Source: Myxococcales bacterium
GTDB taxonomy: Bacteria > Myxococcota_A > Polyangia > Nannocystales > Nannocystaceae
Assembly: GCA_020633335.1 (NCBI GenBank)
Contig: JACKDU010000002.1
Coordinates: 434,001-498,000 of the forward strand
Direction of reading: 5' to 3'
Length of the DNA: 64,000 nt
A model generated the notes under the pieces. That model was given only the letters and a program-made list of their open reading frames with translations. It did not search any database and was not told where the DNA came from. This document shows, one piece after another, positions 36,405 through 48,148 of this stretch. Position numbers and translations under genes: made by a program. Each line of letters starts with the position of its first letter. The first letter of the stretch is position 1.

Positions 36405-37175
36405 GCGGCCATGTCCTTCGGGTTGCGGGCGCCGTCAGGCGCCGACGGTCGTCGAGTGTAGCTACAAGCGACGCCCTCGCCCGGCCCTTTTTCACAGCCT
36501 TTTTGGCGAAGAAGGCTACAGATTTGTCTCACGGGGCGACGTCCCCGAGGGCGCCGCCAGACGATGTGACATCCCTCAGAGCATCCCATAAAGACATGTC
36601 CATAGCAACATGTCTCTAAATACATGGTCCGCTGAGCATCGCTCAAGACCGCCCTGCGCGCCCCTGCGTGCGGGCGAAAGCGTCAGCGAGGGATCCCGAC
36701 CCCAGCGGCGATCGGGTTCGCGTGGGGGGACGCCTGCGATCGCGCGGCGCGTCCTCGCCAGCGACCCCGCAGCCGGCCGCGCAGCCGGCCGCGGGAGCGC
36801 GCTGCGCATGATCTCCCAGAGGACAAGACCACAACATATTGGGTAGCCATGCGCGATCGATCCACGACATCTTGGGGCGCGTCGCGATCGCCCTCGCCCG
36901 CGCTCGATCACGCGGCGAGCGATCAAGTGCCAGTGTCAGATTACGTGCACATACATCAGGGCGAATGCGCGCCTGAACAGACGTGCATAGACCACTACGA
37001 AAGGCCCCGAACCATCGTTATGATGGTCGCCCTCTTCACCCCAGGTCGTGATCGAGACCGTGCCGAGCAACGCATATCACCGGCGCAGCCGCGCCACCTC
37101 TGCCCCGGCTTCCCGACGGCCCGGACGAGCGAGCGCTCGCCCGGCGCCTGGTCCCCGACAAGGAGTAGGACACTG
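36405..37175. other. Intergenic region (771 bases), no convincing gene
   Basis: This gap between divergent lipoprotein genes holds several short open frames on both strands, none with a family-like protein. It is less GC-rich than its surroundings. It carries AGCCTT/AAGGCT arms around 36498-36519, a GATGTGACATC palindrome at 36563-36573, GACATGTC at 36593-36600 with a second ACATGTC about 13 bases on, and ACCATC-GTTAT-GATGGT at 37011-37027. An AAGGAG ribosome site lies at 37160-37165. Promoters for both flanking genes must be here, but I cannot place them with confidence. Confidence 0.5.
36593..36617. repeat. Degenerate GACATGTC repeat pair
   Basis: GACATGTC at 36593-36600 is followed by AACATGTCT about 36607-36615. 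It is the third intergenic site of the hairpin family seen at 3298 and 34998. Confidence 0.4.
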
Positions 37176-38204
37176 ATGCGACGCGCACTGCCTGCGCTTC
37201 TGCCTGCGCTTCTCACGACGCTGCTGGCCGGCCCCCTCGCCTGCGGCGGCGTGCCCGACGAGGACGAGACCAACTCCAGCGGCGAGCTCAGCGAGGGCCG
37301 CGAGCTCGCGGCGATCGAGGAGTCAGACTCCAACCTGGTCCTCGCGCTCCTCGAGAGCGACGGCAACGCCGACCCGGACGCCGATCCCGACGCCGACGCC
37401 GACGCCGCCGAGAGCGCGGGCGACGACGAGGCCGCCGCCGACTTCGTCCCCCGGGCCTGCGTCCACTCGCTCGACGAGAAGCGCCCGCGGATCACCAAGT
37501 CCGCCCAGCTCCTCACCAAGCGGATCATCCGTCACACGGCCAAGCGCATGGGGGTCCACGAGGACTTCCGAAAGCTCCTCGCCCTCATCGCCCTCCGCGA
37601 GTCGAGCTACCAGTCGGGCCTCGTCCACCGCCTCTCACCTGACCTAAACGCCAGCTACTCGAGCTGGCGGAAGATGTCGGCGCGCTACGAGGACAACCCG
37701 CACGCGAGCGACCCGACCCTCTGGCAGACCTACGGCCTCTTCGGGATGAACTCGAACTACTTCACGCTCCTCTGGGATCAGAAGGCCGATCCCCGGGTGC
37801 TCTGCGATCCGATCGTCGACATCATCCTCTACCGGCGGGCGGCCGAGCGCGCGCTCCGGAAGATGCTGAGCGGGCCGATCCGCTGCAAGGGACAGGACGG
37901 CGACACCTTCGACATCACCGTCGAGCCGACCTGGGGGAACATCCACCGCGCGGTCTCCGGCGGGAAGATCTGTCCCTCGAAGCATGAGGAGCGGGCGGCG
38001 ACGATGCGCAAGTACTTCGACGCGCGGGCCCGGCGGGTCGGCATCGACCCGAACGCTCGGGTCTCGCTCAAGATGCTCGGCAAGGAGCCCGGCCGCGGCC
38101 TCGACGGCGAGACCTGGGAGGGCCAGGAGGCGATGGTCACCGGCCTCTGGAAGGAGATCGACGCCGGCGCGGACGACAAGCGCGCCGCCGCCGAGGACGA
38201 GTAG
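37176..38204 (+). CDS. Lysozyme-like (SLT-type) lipoprotein
   Basis: The 342-residue protein starts at ATG 37176, ten bases after AAGGAG. The signal peptide LPALLPALLTTLLAGPLACGG gives a lipid Cys near residue 25. An acidic linker (DPDADPDADADAAE) follows. The catalytic-like Glu is in LALIALRESSYQSG, about residue 142, and YGLFGMNSNYF is the usual Gly-x-Phe/Met-Gln-like second motif of SLT transglycosylases. It may cut peptidoglycan in the outer periplasm. Because the motifs deviate from the standard GLMQ, activity is uncertain. Confidence 0.7.
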   Translation: MRRALPALLPALLTTLLAGPLACGGVPDEDETNSSGELSEGRELAAIEESDSNLVLALLESDGNADPDADPDADADAAESAGDDEAAADFVPRACVHSLDEKRPRITKSAQLLTKRIIRHTAKRMGVHEDFRKLLALIALRESSYQSGLVHRLSPDLNASYSSWRKMSARYEDNPHASDPTLWQTYGLFGMNSNYFTLLWDQKADPRVLCDPIVDIILYRRAAERALRKMLSGPIRCKGQDGDTFDITVEPTWGNIHRAVSGGKICPSKHEERAATMRKYFDARARRVGIDPNARVSLKMLGKEPGRGLDGETWEGQEAMVTGLWKEIDAGADDKRAAAEDE

Positions 38205-38246
38205 GCCAGCGGTCCGGCCTGCATGAGGCCCCCACGAGGCCCAGAT

Positions 38247-38310
38247 GAGGCCAGATGCCCCCAGCGCGAGGGATCCCGACCTCGGGTCAACTCGGGAGGC
38301 ATCTGGCCTC
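38247..38310. repeat. 13-base perfect inverted repeat upstream of fabH-like gene
   Basis: GAGGCCAGATGCC at 38247-38259 is mirrored exactly by GGCATCTGGCCTC at 38298-38310, with 38 bases between them that contain their own GAGG/CCTC pairs. Shorter GAGGCC copies lie just before. It sits between two plus-strand genes and could be a terminator, operator or attenuator. Confidence 0.6.
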
Positions 38311-38357
38311 GTTATCAGCCCGCCCGGCCGGTCCCGTGGTAGAGTCAGCCCCCCTCG

Positions 38358-39404
38358 ATGACCGCGGCCCAACCCATCAACGCCTACATCTCGGGCACCG
38401 GCTTCTACGTGCCGCCGCGGATCGTGACCAACGACGATCTGGTCAACGGCTACGGGATCGAGACCACCAACGAGTGGATCATCCAGCGGACCGGCATCGA
38501 AGCCCGACGCTACGCCGAGCGCGGGGTCGGCAGCGCCGAGCTCGGCGCCCGGGCCGCAGAGGACGCCCTCGCGGACGCGGGGATCGCCGCCACCGACCTC
38601 GATCTCATCGTCTTCGCCACCCTCTCGCCGGAGTACGCCTTCCCCGGCAGCGGCGTCCTCCTCCAGCACCGCCTGGGCCTCAACGAGGGCCCGAACGCGC
38701 GCCACGTCCCGGCCCTCGACGTCCGCAACCAGTGCTCGGGCTTCCTCTATGGGCTGACGACCGCGAACGCGATGGTCCGCTCGGGGGCCGCCCGCCACGT
38801 CCTGGTGGTCGGCGCCGAGACCCACTCGGCCGCCCTCGATCTCACCACCCGCGGCCGCACGGTCTCCTCGCTCTTCGGCGACGGAGCCGGCGCCGTCGTC
38901 GTCTCGGCGACCACCGAGGACCGGGGGATCCGCGGCTGCTACCTCGGGGCCGACGGCTCGCAGGCCGAGACCCTCTGCCAGCGGGTCTGGGACATCCGCG
39001 AGCGCCCCTTCATCCCCCTCGGCGAGGACGGCTGGGGCCGGGTCTCCCCCGAGCACATGTACGCCCACATGGACGGGCGGATGGTCTTCAAGCACGCGAT
39101 CGCCAAGATGACCGGCGTGCTCAAGCAGGCCTGCGACGACCTCCACGTCGGCCTCGACGACATCGACCTCTTCTTCTTCCACCAGGCCAACCTGCGGATC
39201 AATCAATACGTCGCCGAGCTCCTCAAGCTGCCGGCCGACAAGGTCCCGCACAACATCGAGCGCTACGGCAATACGACGGCGGCGACCCTGCCGATCCTCC
39301 TCGCCGAGGCGGTCGATGACGGGCGCCTCCGCCCAGGCGCCAAGATCGCCCTCGTCGCCTTCGGCTCCGGGTTCACCTGGGGCTCGGCGATCATCGACTG
39401 GTAG
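38358..39404 (+). CDS. fabH: 3-oxoacyl-ACP synthase III family protein
   Basis: The 348-residue thiolase-fold enzyme condenses an acyl-CoA with malonyl-ACP. Catalytic residues are all visible: Cys in VRNQCSGFLYGL (about residue 125), His in FFFHQANLRIN (about 277) and Asn in YGNTTAATLPI (about 307). Length is slightly above E. coli FabH (317), with an insert at VWDIRERPFIPLGEDGWGR. Such inserts are common in FabH-like enzymes of secondary lipid pathways, so a specialised role is possible. No fab operon is next to it. Confidence 0.9.
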   Translation: MTAAQPINAYISGTGFYVPPRIVTNDDLVNGYGIETTNEWIIQRTGIEARRYAERGVGSAELGARAAEDALADAGIAATDLDLIVFATLSPEYAFPGSGVLLQHRLGLNEGPNARHVPALDVRNQCSGFLYGLTTANAMVRSGAARHVLVVGAETHSAALDLTTRGRTVSSLFGDGAGAVVVSATTEDRGIRGCYLGADGSQAETLCQRVWDIRERPFIPLGEDGWGRVSPEHMYAHMDGRMVFKHAIAKMTGVLKQACDDLHVGLDDIDLFFFHQANLRINQYVAELLKLPADKVPHNIERYGNTTAATLPILLAEAVDDGRLRPGAKIALVAFGSGFTWGSAIIDW

Positions 39405-39420
39405 GCGGGCGTAGGCCCGC
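39405..39420 (+). terminator. Hairpin right after the FabH-like stop
   Basis: GCGGGC (39405-39410) and GCCCGC (39415-39420) form a 6-base-pair stem with loop GTAG, directly after the stop codon. There is no T-run. Confidence 0.35.
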
Positions 39421-39467
39421 GCGCGATATCGGGCGCCGCACCGCGCCCGTGTTGGGAGCATGGTTCG

Positions 39468-40040
39468 ATGCGACACGTGAGAGCTCGATCGACGTCGAGG
39501 CGCCCTGGCGCCGGGGGATCGCTCGCGCTCGCGCTCATCGCCTGCGCCCCGGTAGCGACCGAGGCCCCGCCGCCAGCGCCCCCGCCCGTGGCCGTCGCCG
39601 CGCCCCCGCCGGCCGCCCCTGCGCGGGTGATTCCGAGCGTCGACCCCGTGCTCTACGGCGGCCCCAAGGAGCCGGTGACCGCGACGATGGCCAACCGGGT
39701 CAACATCGACCGCGCGGCCACGCACCTCAAGAACGACCCCGATCTCCACCTCCTCCTGATCGGCCGCACCGACTCGATCGGCGCGCCGGCGGCGAAGAAC
39801 CTCGAGCGGGGGATGGACCGCGCCCGCGAGGTCTGTGAGGACATCATCCGCCGGGTCGGCGTCGACTTCACGCGGATCCGGATCGGCTCCCGCGGCCAGG
39901 CCAACCCGATCGCCTCGAACGAGGACGCGGCCGGCCGCGCCCAGAACCGACGCGTCGAATTCTTCTTCTACTACCCGGACGATGAGAAGCTGCGATCGCG
40001 CTTCGACTTCAACATCGTCATCGAGGGCGACGAACCCTAG
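39468..40040 (+). CDS. OmpA family lipoprotein
   Basis: The 190-residue protein has a signal peptide SLALALIACAP (lipid Cys near 27), a Pro/Ala linker and an OmpA-C domain (about 75-175). The domain shows LLLIGRTDSIGAPAAKNLERGM and the GSRGQANPIASNEDAAGRAQNRRVEF motif, in which the Asp and Arg bind the diaminopimelate of peptidoglycan. The role is to tie the outer membrane to the wall. It lies 17 bases upstream of the NYN-like gene on the same strand. Confidence 0.88.
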   Translation: MRHVRARSTSRRPGAGGSLALALIACAPVATEAPPPAPPPVAVAAPPPAAPARVIPSVDPVLYGGPKEPVTATMANRVNIDRAATHLKNDPDLHLLLIGRTDSIGAPAAKNLERGMDRAREVCEDIIRRVGVDFTRIRIGSRGQANPIASNEDAAGRAQNRRVEFFFYYPDDEKLRSRFDFNIVIEGDEP

Positions 40041-40057
40041 CCCTCGACGGTGCCGCG

Positions 40058-40639
40058 ATGCCACACGAGCCCTCCCCGACGACCCGCGCCCGCCCGACCA
40101 TCGCCTGCTTCGTCGACGGCGCGTCGCTGGCGACGGCGTGGCGTCGCCTCGGCGAGCGCGGCCCCTGCCACCTCGATCTCCACGCGCTCTGCAAGCCGAT
40201 CGTCGGCTGGCTCGGCGGCGAGCTCGGCCAGATCCACCTCCGCCCCCAGGCCCTCCGCTCGCCCCTCGCCCGCCGCCGCTCGCAGGGCTACCTGCGCGCG
40301 CTCGTCGGCCTCGGCGTCCGCATCGACCCCGAGGAGATCGAGCTCGGCGCGTCGATCGTCCTCCACCGCCTCGCCGGCGCCTTCGATCAGGCGCTGGTGA
40401 TCACCGGCGGCTGCGCCTCGCTCATCGATCCCTCGCCGCTCCTCCGCTCGCTCACCGAGCGCCCCCGCCGCCTCCGCCCCCGCCGCTTCGTGATCCACGT
40501 GGTGACGCCGCCGGAGCTCGAGACGATCCGCCGCCGCGACACCTGGCCGGTCCTCGAGAGCGGCGAGCTCAACCCCAACCTCCTCCGCAAGGCCCGCCTC
40601 GGCGGCGGCGACGATCACCTCCAGGCGCCGGCGGCGTAG
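40058..40639 (+). CDS. NYN-domain-like protein with degenerate active site
   Basis: The 193-residue protein begins TIACFVDGASLATAWRRLG, matching the first Asp-containing strand of NYN/PIN-like nucleases. The middle GAFDQALVITGGCASLID takes the place of the usual LVSGDSDF motif, so the second and third acidic ligands seem to be lost. It probably cannot cut RNA in the usual way, but could still bind it. The tail has a basic patch. The neighbour upstream is an OmpA lipoprotein with no evident functional link. Confidence 0.6.
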   Translation: MPHEPSPTTRARPTIACFVDGASLATAWRRLGERGPCHLDLHALCKPIVGWLGGELGQIHLRPQALRSPLARRRSQGYLRALVGLGVRIDPEEIELGASIVLHRLAGAFDQALVITGGCASLIDPSPLLRSLTERPRRLRPRRFVIHVVTPPELETIRRRDTWPVLESGELNPNLLRKARLGGGDDHLQAPAA

Positions 40640-40738
40640 GCGTCCTCGCCTCGAGCGCGCCGTCCCCCGCGTCTGCCGACCGCGTCGTCGGCGTTCCGCG
40701 GGGCTCCAGATCGCGCCGGGGCTGCTACTCTGCGGCCC

Positions 40739-42541
40739 ATGCGTCGCTCCGCTCGCCCGCGCACCTGGGCCCTCCTCCTGCTCCTCGCCGCCTGTCGCCC
40801 GCCCTCCGAGGCGCCGGCGAGCCCGCCCGCCGAGGCCGCGCCGCCCGCGGCCGCCTCCGCCGAGCCTGACCCTTGGGCCAGCCCGCCGCGCCTCACCCGC
40901 GGGACCTTCGACGCCCACCTCCAATTCCTCGCGGACGACGCCCAGGAGGGCCGCCCGCCGGGGACCGACGCCGACCGCCGGGTCCAGGACCACGTCGAGG
41001 CGGCGATGATCGAGATCGGCCTCAATCCCGCGTTCGGCGAGGCCTACCGCCAGCCGCTCACGGTCACCGACGGGGTCCGCACCCGCGGCGACGCGAAGAC
41101 CGAGCTCCTCCTCGGCAAGACGCCGATCGCCCACACCCTCGTCCCCTTCGGCCACGACACCGGCGACGCCCCGGTCCGCGGCGAGCTCGTCTACGTCGGC
41201 CACGGGATCGCCGGCGAGGGGAGCGACGGCGACTACGCCGGCCTCGGCGACGCGCTCCGCGGCAAGATCGCGGTGATCCTCGCGGGCGCGCCCAACGACC
41301 CCCACCTCTCGCCCGCGAGCACGCGGCCGCAGTCCCGGGTGATCGCCGCCCGCGACCGCGGGGCGATCGCCGCCCTCATCGTCGACCTCGAGCTGGAGAA
41401 GCCCTACCCCAACCACGGCGCCCACTCGGATCTCCAGATCCCGGTGCTCGCGGTCGGCAAGTCCGACGCCGGCAAGATCCTCGCGGCGGTCGGCGGCAAG
41501 GGCGGGAAGCCGCCGAAGATCGGCGCCCGCAGCCGCAAGAGCGTCGAGATCGCCACGCCGATCGAGCCGATCAGCCTGGCGACCGCGAACATCGGCGGCG
41601 TCCTCCGGGGGAGCGGCGCCGAGCCGAAGCGCCTGGTGATCGGCGCCCACATGGATCACCTCGGCCACGGCACCGCCTCGTCGCTCGCCCCCGGGGTCTC
41701 GGCGATCCACAACGGCGCCGACGACAACGCCTCCGGCGTCGCGACGATCCTCGCGCTCGCCGAGGCGCTCGCCAAGATCCCCGCGAGCGCCCGCCCCTAC
41801 GACGTCGTCTTCTTCGCCTTCGCGGCCGAGGAGATGGGCCTCCTCGGCTCCAAGCACCTGGTCGAGGCGATGCCGCAGGCGGAGCGCGAGGCGATCCTGA
41901 CGATGCTCAACTTCGACATGGTCGGCCGCCTCCGCGACAACACGGTGATCGTCTCCGGGACCGGCACCTCGAGCCGCTGGCCCGAGCTCCTCGAGCAGAG
42001 CCGCGGCGGCCTCACGGTCAAGGCGAGCGATGACGGCTACGGCGCCTCCGATCAGACCTCCTTCTACGAGGCCGGGATCCCAGTCCTCCACTACTTCAGC
42101 GGCCCCCACGACGACTACCACCGGCCGAGCGACGACATCGAGCGGATCAACGGCGAGGGGGCGATCGCGATCGGCGACGCCGCCCTCAACCTCGTCAGCA
42201 TTGTCATGCGCGAACGCCCCGCCCTCGACTACATCAAGGTCGAGCGCAAGACCTCGCAGCGCGGCGGCTTCCGGGTCTCGCTCGGGACGATCCCCGACTA
42301 CGCGGCCCAGCTCGACGGGGTGAAGCTCTCGGGGGTGCGCCCGGGGGGCCCGGCCGAGGCCGCCGGCCTCAAGGCGGGCGACGTCATCGTCGTCCTCGCC
42401 GGCCGCGAGATCCACAACCTCGACGACTACATGGCGACCTTCGCCATGCTCAAGCCCGACGTCGAGATCGACGTGGTCGTCCTCCGCGGCGAGGAGCGGG
42501 TCTCGCTGAAGATGACCCCCTCCGCGCCTGCGCGCCGCTAG
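40739..42541 (+). CDS. M28 family metallopeptidase with C-terminal PDZ domain
   Basis: The 600-residue lipoprotein (LLLLLAACRPP) has an N-terminal strand-rich part, an inserted PA-like domain (about 130-270) and the M28 zinc core: GAHMDHLGHG (about 300), the DDNASGVATILALAE metal bridge, AEEMGLLGSKHL with the catalytic Glu, NFDMVGR and HYFSGPHDDYHRPSDD. A PDZ domain closes the protein (VSLGTIPDYA to VVLRGEERVSLKM; GGPAEAAGLKAGDVI). The zinc residues are intact, so aminopeptidase activity in the periplasm is likely. Confidence 0.92.
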   Translation: MRRSARPRTWALLLLLAACRPPSEAPASPPAEAAPPAAASAEPDPWASPPRLTRGTFDAHLQFLADDAQEGRPPGTDADRRVQDHVEAAMIEIGLNPAFGEAYRQPLTVTDGVRTRGDAKTELLLGKTPIAHTLVPFGHDTGDAPVRGELVYVGHGIAGEGSDGDYAGLGDALRGKIAVILAGAPNDPHLSPASTRPQSRVIAARDRGAIAALIVDLELEKPYPNHGAHSDLQIPVLAVGKSDAGKILAAVGGKGGKPPKIGARSRKSVEIATPIEPISLATANIGGVLRGSGAEPKRLVIGAHMDHLGHGTASSLAPGVSAIHNGADDNASGVATILALAEALAKIPASARPYDVVFFAFAAEEMGLLGSKHLVEAMPQAEREAILTMLNFDMVGRLRDNTVIVSGTGTSSRWPELLEQSRGGLTVKASDDGYGASDQTSFYEAGIPVLHYFSGPHDDYHRPSDDIERINGEGAIAIGDAALNLVSIVMRERPALDYIKVERKTSQRGGFRVSLGTIPDYAAQLDGVKLSGVRPGGPAEAAGLKAGDVIVVLAGREIHNLDDYMATFAMLKPDVEIDVVVLRGEERVSLKMTPSAPARR

Positions 42542-42705
42542 CCCGGCCCCGCGACGACGACATCTGCGCGGCGACCGAGTCCAGGGAGGTCGCGGCCGCG
42601 GACGATCTCGACCCCGCGGGCGCCTGCGGATCCGGCGCGCCGGGCCGACGGCCTCTCCTCCGCCGATCGCCGCTTTCGCGGCGCACGATCGCGCGGCTGC
42701 TGGCG

Positions 42706-42735
42706 TTGCGTGCGCTGGCCGGCCGCTGGTATATG
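42706..42735 (+). promoter_or_regulatory. Possible sigma-70 promoter for sucCD
   Basis: TTGCGT (42706-42711) and TATATG (42730-42735) are separated by 18 bases, about 90 bases before the sucC start. The match to consensus is only partial. GAGGAAA at 42813-42820 is the likely ribosome site. Confidence 0.35.
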
Positions 42736-42825
42736 CAGCGCCGAGCCCCCACGGGGACGTGACGCTCGCAGACCCGGAGAGCCCTCCGCCCCTCGCGGCG
42801 GCCGCCCTCCACCGAGGAAACATCC

Positions 42826-44018
<1,193 letters not shown>

Positions 44019-44022
<4 letters not shown>

Positions 44023-44900
44023 GCGTCCTCGTCGACAAGAACACCCGCCTCATCGTCCAGGGCATCACCGGCAAGGTCGGGATGTTCCACGCCCAGCAGT
44101 CGCTGAGCTACGGCACCCAGGTGGTCGGCGGGGTCACCCCCGGCAAGGGCGGCGAGAAGATCCTCGACCTCCCGGTCTTCGACACCGTCGCCCAGGCGGT
44201 CGAGCACACCGGCGCCAACGCCAGCGTGATCTTCGTGCCGCCGCCCTTCGCCGCCGACGCGATCATGGAGGCCGCCGACGCCGAGGTCCCGCTCATCGTC
44301 TGCATCACCGAGGGGATCCCGGTCGCCGACATGGTCAAGGCGAAGCGCTACCTCGAGGGCCGCAAGTCCCGCCTCATCGGCCCCAACTGCCCGGGCATCA
44401 TCACCCCCGAGCAGTGCCGGATCGGCATCATGCCGGGCTACATCCACAAGCCCGGCCGGATCGGCGTGGTCTCGCGCTCGGGCACCCTGACCTACGAGGC
44501 CGTCCACCAGCTGACCACCCTCGGCCTCGGCCAGACCACCGCGATCGGCATCGGCGGCGACCCGGTCAACGGCACCAACTTCGTCGACTGCCTGAAGCTC
44601 TTCCAGGAGGATCCGGCGACCGAGGGGATCGTGATGATCGGCGAGATCGGCGGCTCGGCCGAGGAGGACGCGGCGGCCTTCATCAAGGAGCACGTCACCA
44701 AGCCGGTCGTCGGCTTCATCGCCGGCGTCACCGCCCCGCCCGGCAAGCGGATGGGCCACGCTGGCGCGATCATCTCCGGCGGCAAGGGCACGGCCGAGGC
44801 CAAGCTCGAGGCGCTCCGCGAGGCTGGCGTGCACATCGCCGACACCCCGTCGGACCTCGGCTCGACGATGGCCGCGGCGATGAACAAGCAGGCCTCCTAG
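44019..44900 (+). CDS. sucD: Succinyl-CoA ligase alpha subunit
   Basis: The 293-residue subunit begins MSVLVDKNTRLIVQGITGK with the CoA-binding fold. It has IGPNCPGIITPEQCRIGIMPG and the phospho-His in RMGHAGAIISGGKGTA (about residue 248). Length is typical. Its start codon overlaps the sucC stop as ATGA, giving equal translation of the two subunits. Confidence 0.97.
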
Positions 44901-44934
44901 CCCTCCGGGACAGGCACAAACGTTCAGTCGAGCA

Positions 44935-44970
44935 GACGAGGACGTCGACCGCGCGGTCGACGTCCTCGTC
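44935..44970. terminator. 36-base perfect palindrome after sucD
   Basis: GACGAGGACGTCGACCGC at 44935-44952 is followed at once by its exact reverse complement (44953-44970). It lies 34 bases after the sucD stop. A hairpin of up to 16 pairs is likely in RNA. GCATTT follows, a weak T-run, so termination is probable but not certain. Confidence 0.65.
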
Positions 44971-45171
44971 GCATTTGGGGCCTCCCACGCCTCCCCTCGT
45001 CCACCCACACGCAACTCTGAAATTATCGTAAGCAGGCTTTCCAATACATCGTTCTCGCGACGTCACCAAATCCGGCCTGTCTTGCAAAATCGGCCCCTGG
45101 AGCGCATTAAGGACGCTCGTCTACGTTGCATCTACACGGCCACGGACGGCCAGATGACGACGAGTGAGACC

Positions 45172-46254
45172 ATGCACCAGCTCCGCCACGCGCTCTCGAT
45201 CGCCCTGCTACTCGCAGCTTGTCAGCCTCGCATGTCGAACGACGACGGCGACGTGGTCCTGACGACCAGCACTGGCGACGCGTCGACCGGCGAGGTCACG
45301 ACCAACGTGTCGACGGTCACCGGCCTGATGACGACCTCGACCACCGCCGACGCCAGCACCTCCGGGGGCGCGACCGACAGCGAGGGGAGCTCGACGACCA
45401 CCGGCGAGCAGGGCTTCTGCGGCGACGGCGTGGCCCAGGGCGACGAGGAGTGCGACGACGGCAACCAGGACGACGACGACGAGTGCCTCTCGACCTGCAA
45501 GCTCGCCACCTGCGGCGACGGCAAGGTGCTCAAGGGCGTCGAGGAGTGCGACGACGGGAACGGCGAGAACTCGGACTCCTGCACCAACGAGTGCAAGGAG
45601 GCGTTCTGCGGCGACGGCTACCAGTACCTCGGCTTCGAGGAGTGCGACGACGGCAACATCCTCAACTCCGACGCCTGCACCGACGAGTGCGTCGAGGCGG
45701 TCTGCGGCGACGGCTACGTCTACAAGGGCGAGGAGCTCTGCGACGACGGGGTCAACGCCGGCAACTACGAGGGCTGCGCGCCCGGCTGCAAGTCCTTCGG
45801 CCCCCACTGCGGCGACGCCGTGGTCCAGGACAACGAGGGCGAGCGCTGCGACACCAACCCGCCGCAGACCAACGTCACCTGCAACCAGAACTGCACCTAC
45901 AACTTCTCGAAGGCGACCCAGCTCTACTGCTTCGCCAAGTGCACCTGGGACGACGTCGACGGCTGCCAGAAGGCCGACGCCGATCTCTTCTGCCAGCTCA
46001 AGCTCGGCTCGCCGACCGCCAAGGCCAAGAGCTTCAACCCGGCCGTCAACGTCGGCCCGCCGACCAACGGCTCGGGCTTCGGCTGCGCCCACGTCGCCTA
46101 CTTCATCGACGACGGGATGGGCAAGGAGGCCCGCCAGAACCTCGGGGAGCTCCCGGAGTACGGCGTGTATCGCCCGGTGATGTGGGTCAACAAGAACCTC
46201 CTCGACACCCACGGCCCCGGCGACACGATCAAGAACGTCGAGTGCATCGACTGA
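45172..46254 (+). CDS. Lipoprotein with myxococcal Cys-rich tandem repeats (TIGR02232 type)
   Basis: From ATG 45172 the protein has 360 residues and a short signal peptide HQLRHALSIALLLAACQP. ATG 45154 is another possible start. A Ser/Thr linker with TTSTTADAST follows. Four to five tandem units of the form CGDG-x-EECDDGN-x-SDxCTNEC occupy about residues 80-230, the myxococcal disulfide repeat. The C-terminal part also has paired Cys (CTWDDVDGC, FGCAHVAYF). It is probably exposed on the surface as a rigid stalk. The start region is AT-rich and likely holds the promoter. Confidence 0.85.
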   Translation: MHQLRHALSIALLLAACQPRMSNDDGDVVLTTSTGDASTGEVTTNVSTVTGLMTTSTTADASTSGGATDSEGSSTTTGEQGFCGDGVAQGDEECDDGNQDDDDECLSTCKLATCGDGKVLKGVEECDDGNGENSDSCTNECKEAFCGDGYQYLGFEECDDGNILNSDACTDECVEAVCGDGYVYKGEELCDDGVNAGNYEGCAPGCKSFGPHCGDAVVQDNEGERCDTNPPQTNVTCNQNCTYNFSKATQLYCFAKCTWDDVDGCQKADADLFCQLKLGSPTAKAKSFNPAVNVGPPTNGSGFGCAHVAYFIDDGMGKEARQNLGELPEYGVYRPVMWVNKNLLDTHGPGDTIKNVECID

Positions 46255-46374
46255 GGGCTCGCCTGAGCCCCCACGAACGTCGTTTTCGAGCCCCTCGCGC
46301 CCCTCCCGCGCGCCCCCCCGCGACGGCATGTCGTCCTAGAGCGCAGAGGGTCCCATGAGGTAGACTCCGCGCCG

Positions 46375-47219
46375 ATGGATCAATCGAGCCTGGTCAGCCG
46401 CGACGTCGCGGAGCGCCTCGAGGCCCTGGCTCTCCCGTTCAACCAGTACGGGATGGATCCCTACGGGATTTCAAAGCGCCACCTCGGGCTCTTCTTCACC
46501 TTCCTCGAGGTCTTCTACAAGCACTACTTCCGGGTCCGCTGCTTCGGCATCGACCGGGTCCCAGCGACCGGCCCGGTGATGCTGGTGTCGAACCACTCCG
46601 GCGGGATCCCAGCCGACGGCGGGATGATCCTCGCGTCGCTCTTCTTCGATCACAACCCGCCGCGCCTCGCCCACGGGATGGTCGAGAAGTTCGCCCAGAC
46701 CTGGCCCTTCGTCTCCCAGTGGTTCTCGCGGATGGGCCAGCTCCCCGGGCTCCCGGAGCACGCGATCCGCCTCCTCCGCGACGGCCGGGTGCTCATGGTC
46801 TTCCCCGAGGGCGCGCGCGGGACCGGCAAGCTCTACAAGGACCGCTACCACCTCGTCCGCTTCGGCACCGGCTTCATGCGGATCGCCCTCCAGACCGGCA
46901 CGCCGATCGTCCCGATCGCCTTCATCGGCGGCGAGGAGGCGCTGCCGACGATCTACCACGCGAAGACCCTCGCCAAGATCTTCGGCGCCCCCTACTGGCC
47001 GGTCCCGCCCTACCTGGTGCCGATGCCCCTCCCCCTCCCCTGCGAGATCCACTTCGGCGAGCCGCTCCGCTTCGAGGGCAACGGCAACGAGGCGGATCAC
47101 GTGATCGAGGGCTACGTCGAGCAGGTCCGCGACGCGATCACCCGACAGATCACCTACGGCTGCGCGATCCACGGCCAACGCCGCGCCGGCCTGCCCTTCG
47201 ATCACCTCGGAGAGCGCCC

Positions 47220-47223
<4 letters not shown>
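46375..47223 (+). CDS. Lysophospholipid acyltransferase family protein
   Basis: The 282-residue protein has the acyltransferase motif block I as NHSGGIPADGGMI, the spaced form seen in the TMEM68-like branch rather than the usual NHxxxxD. Block III is FPEGARGTGKL and block IV is PIVPIAFIGGEEALP. It should add an acyl chain to a glycerolipid at the membrane. Its stop overlaps the next gene's start as ATGA; the coupling with a sugar-epimerase-like gene hints at a shared lipid or envelope pathway, which is inference. Confidence 0.9.
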
Positions 47224-48131
<908 letters not shown>

Positions 48132-48148
48132 GCCCCGAGCCGCCGCGC

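Noticed and set aside
36398..36926. Short minus-strand frames in the 36.4-36.9 kb gap
   Set aside because: No ribosome site, domain or codon pattern like the neighbours; likely chance frames.
45000..45110. AT-rich patch that looked like a possible tRNA or foreign DNA edge
   Set aside because: No tRNA cloverleaf or T-loop motif is visible; it is more likely promoter DNA for the Cys-repeat lipoprotein.
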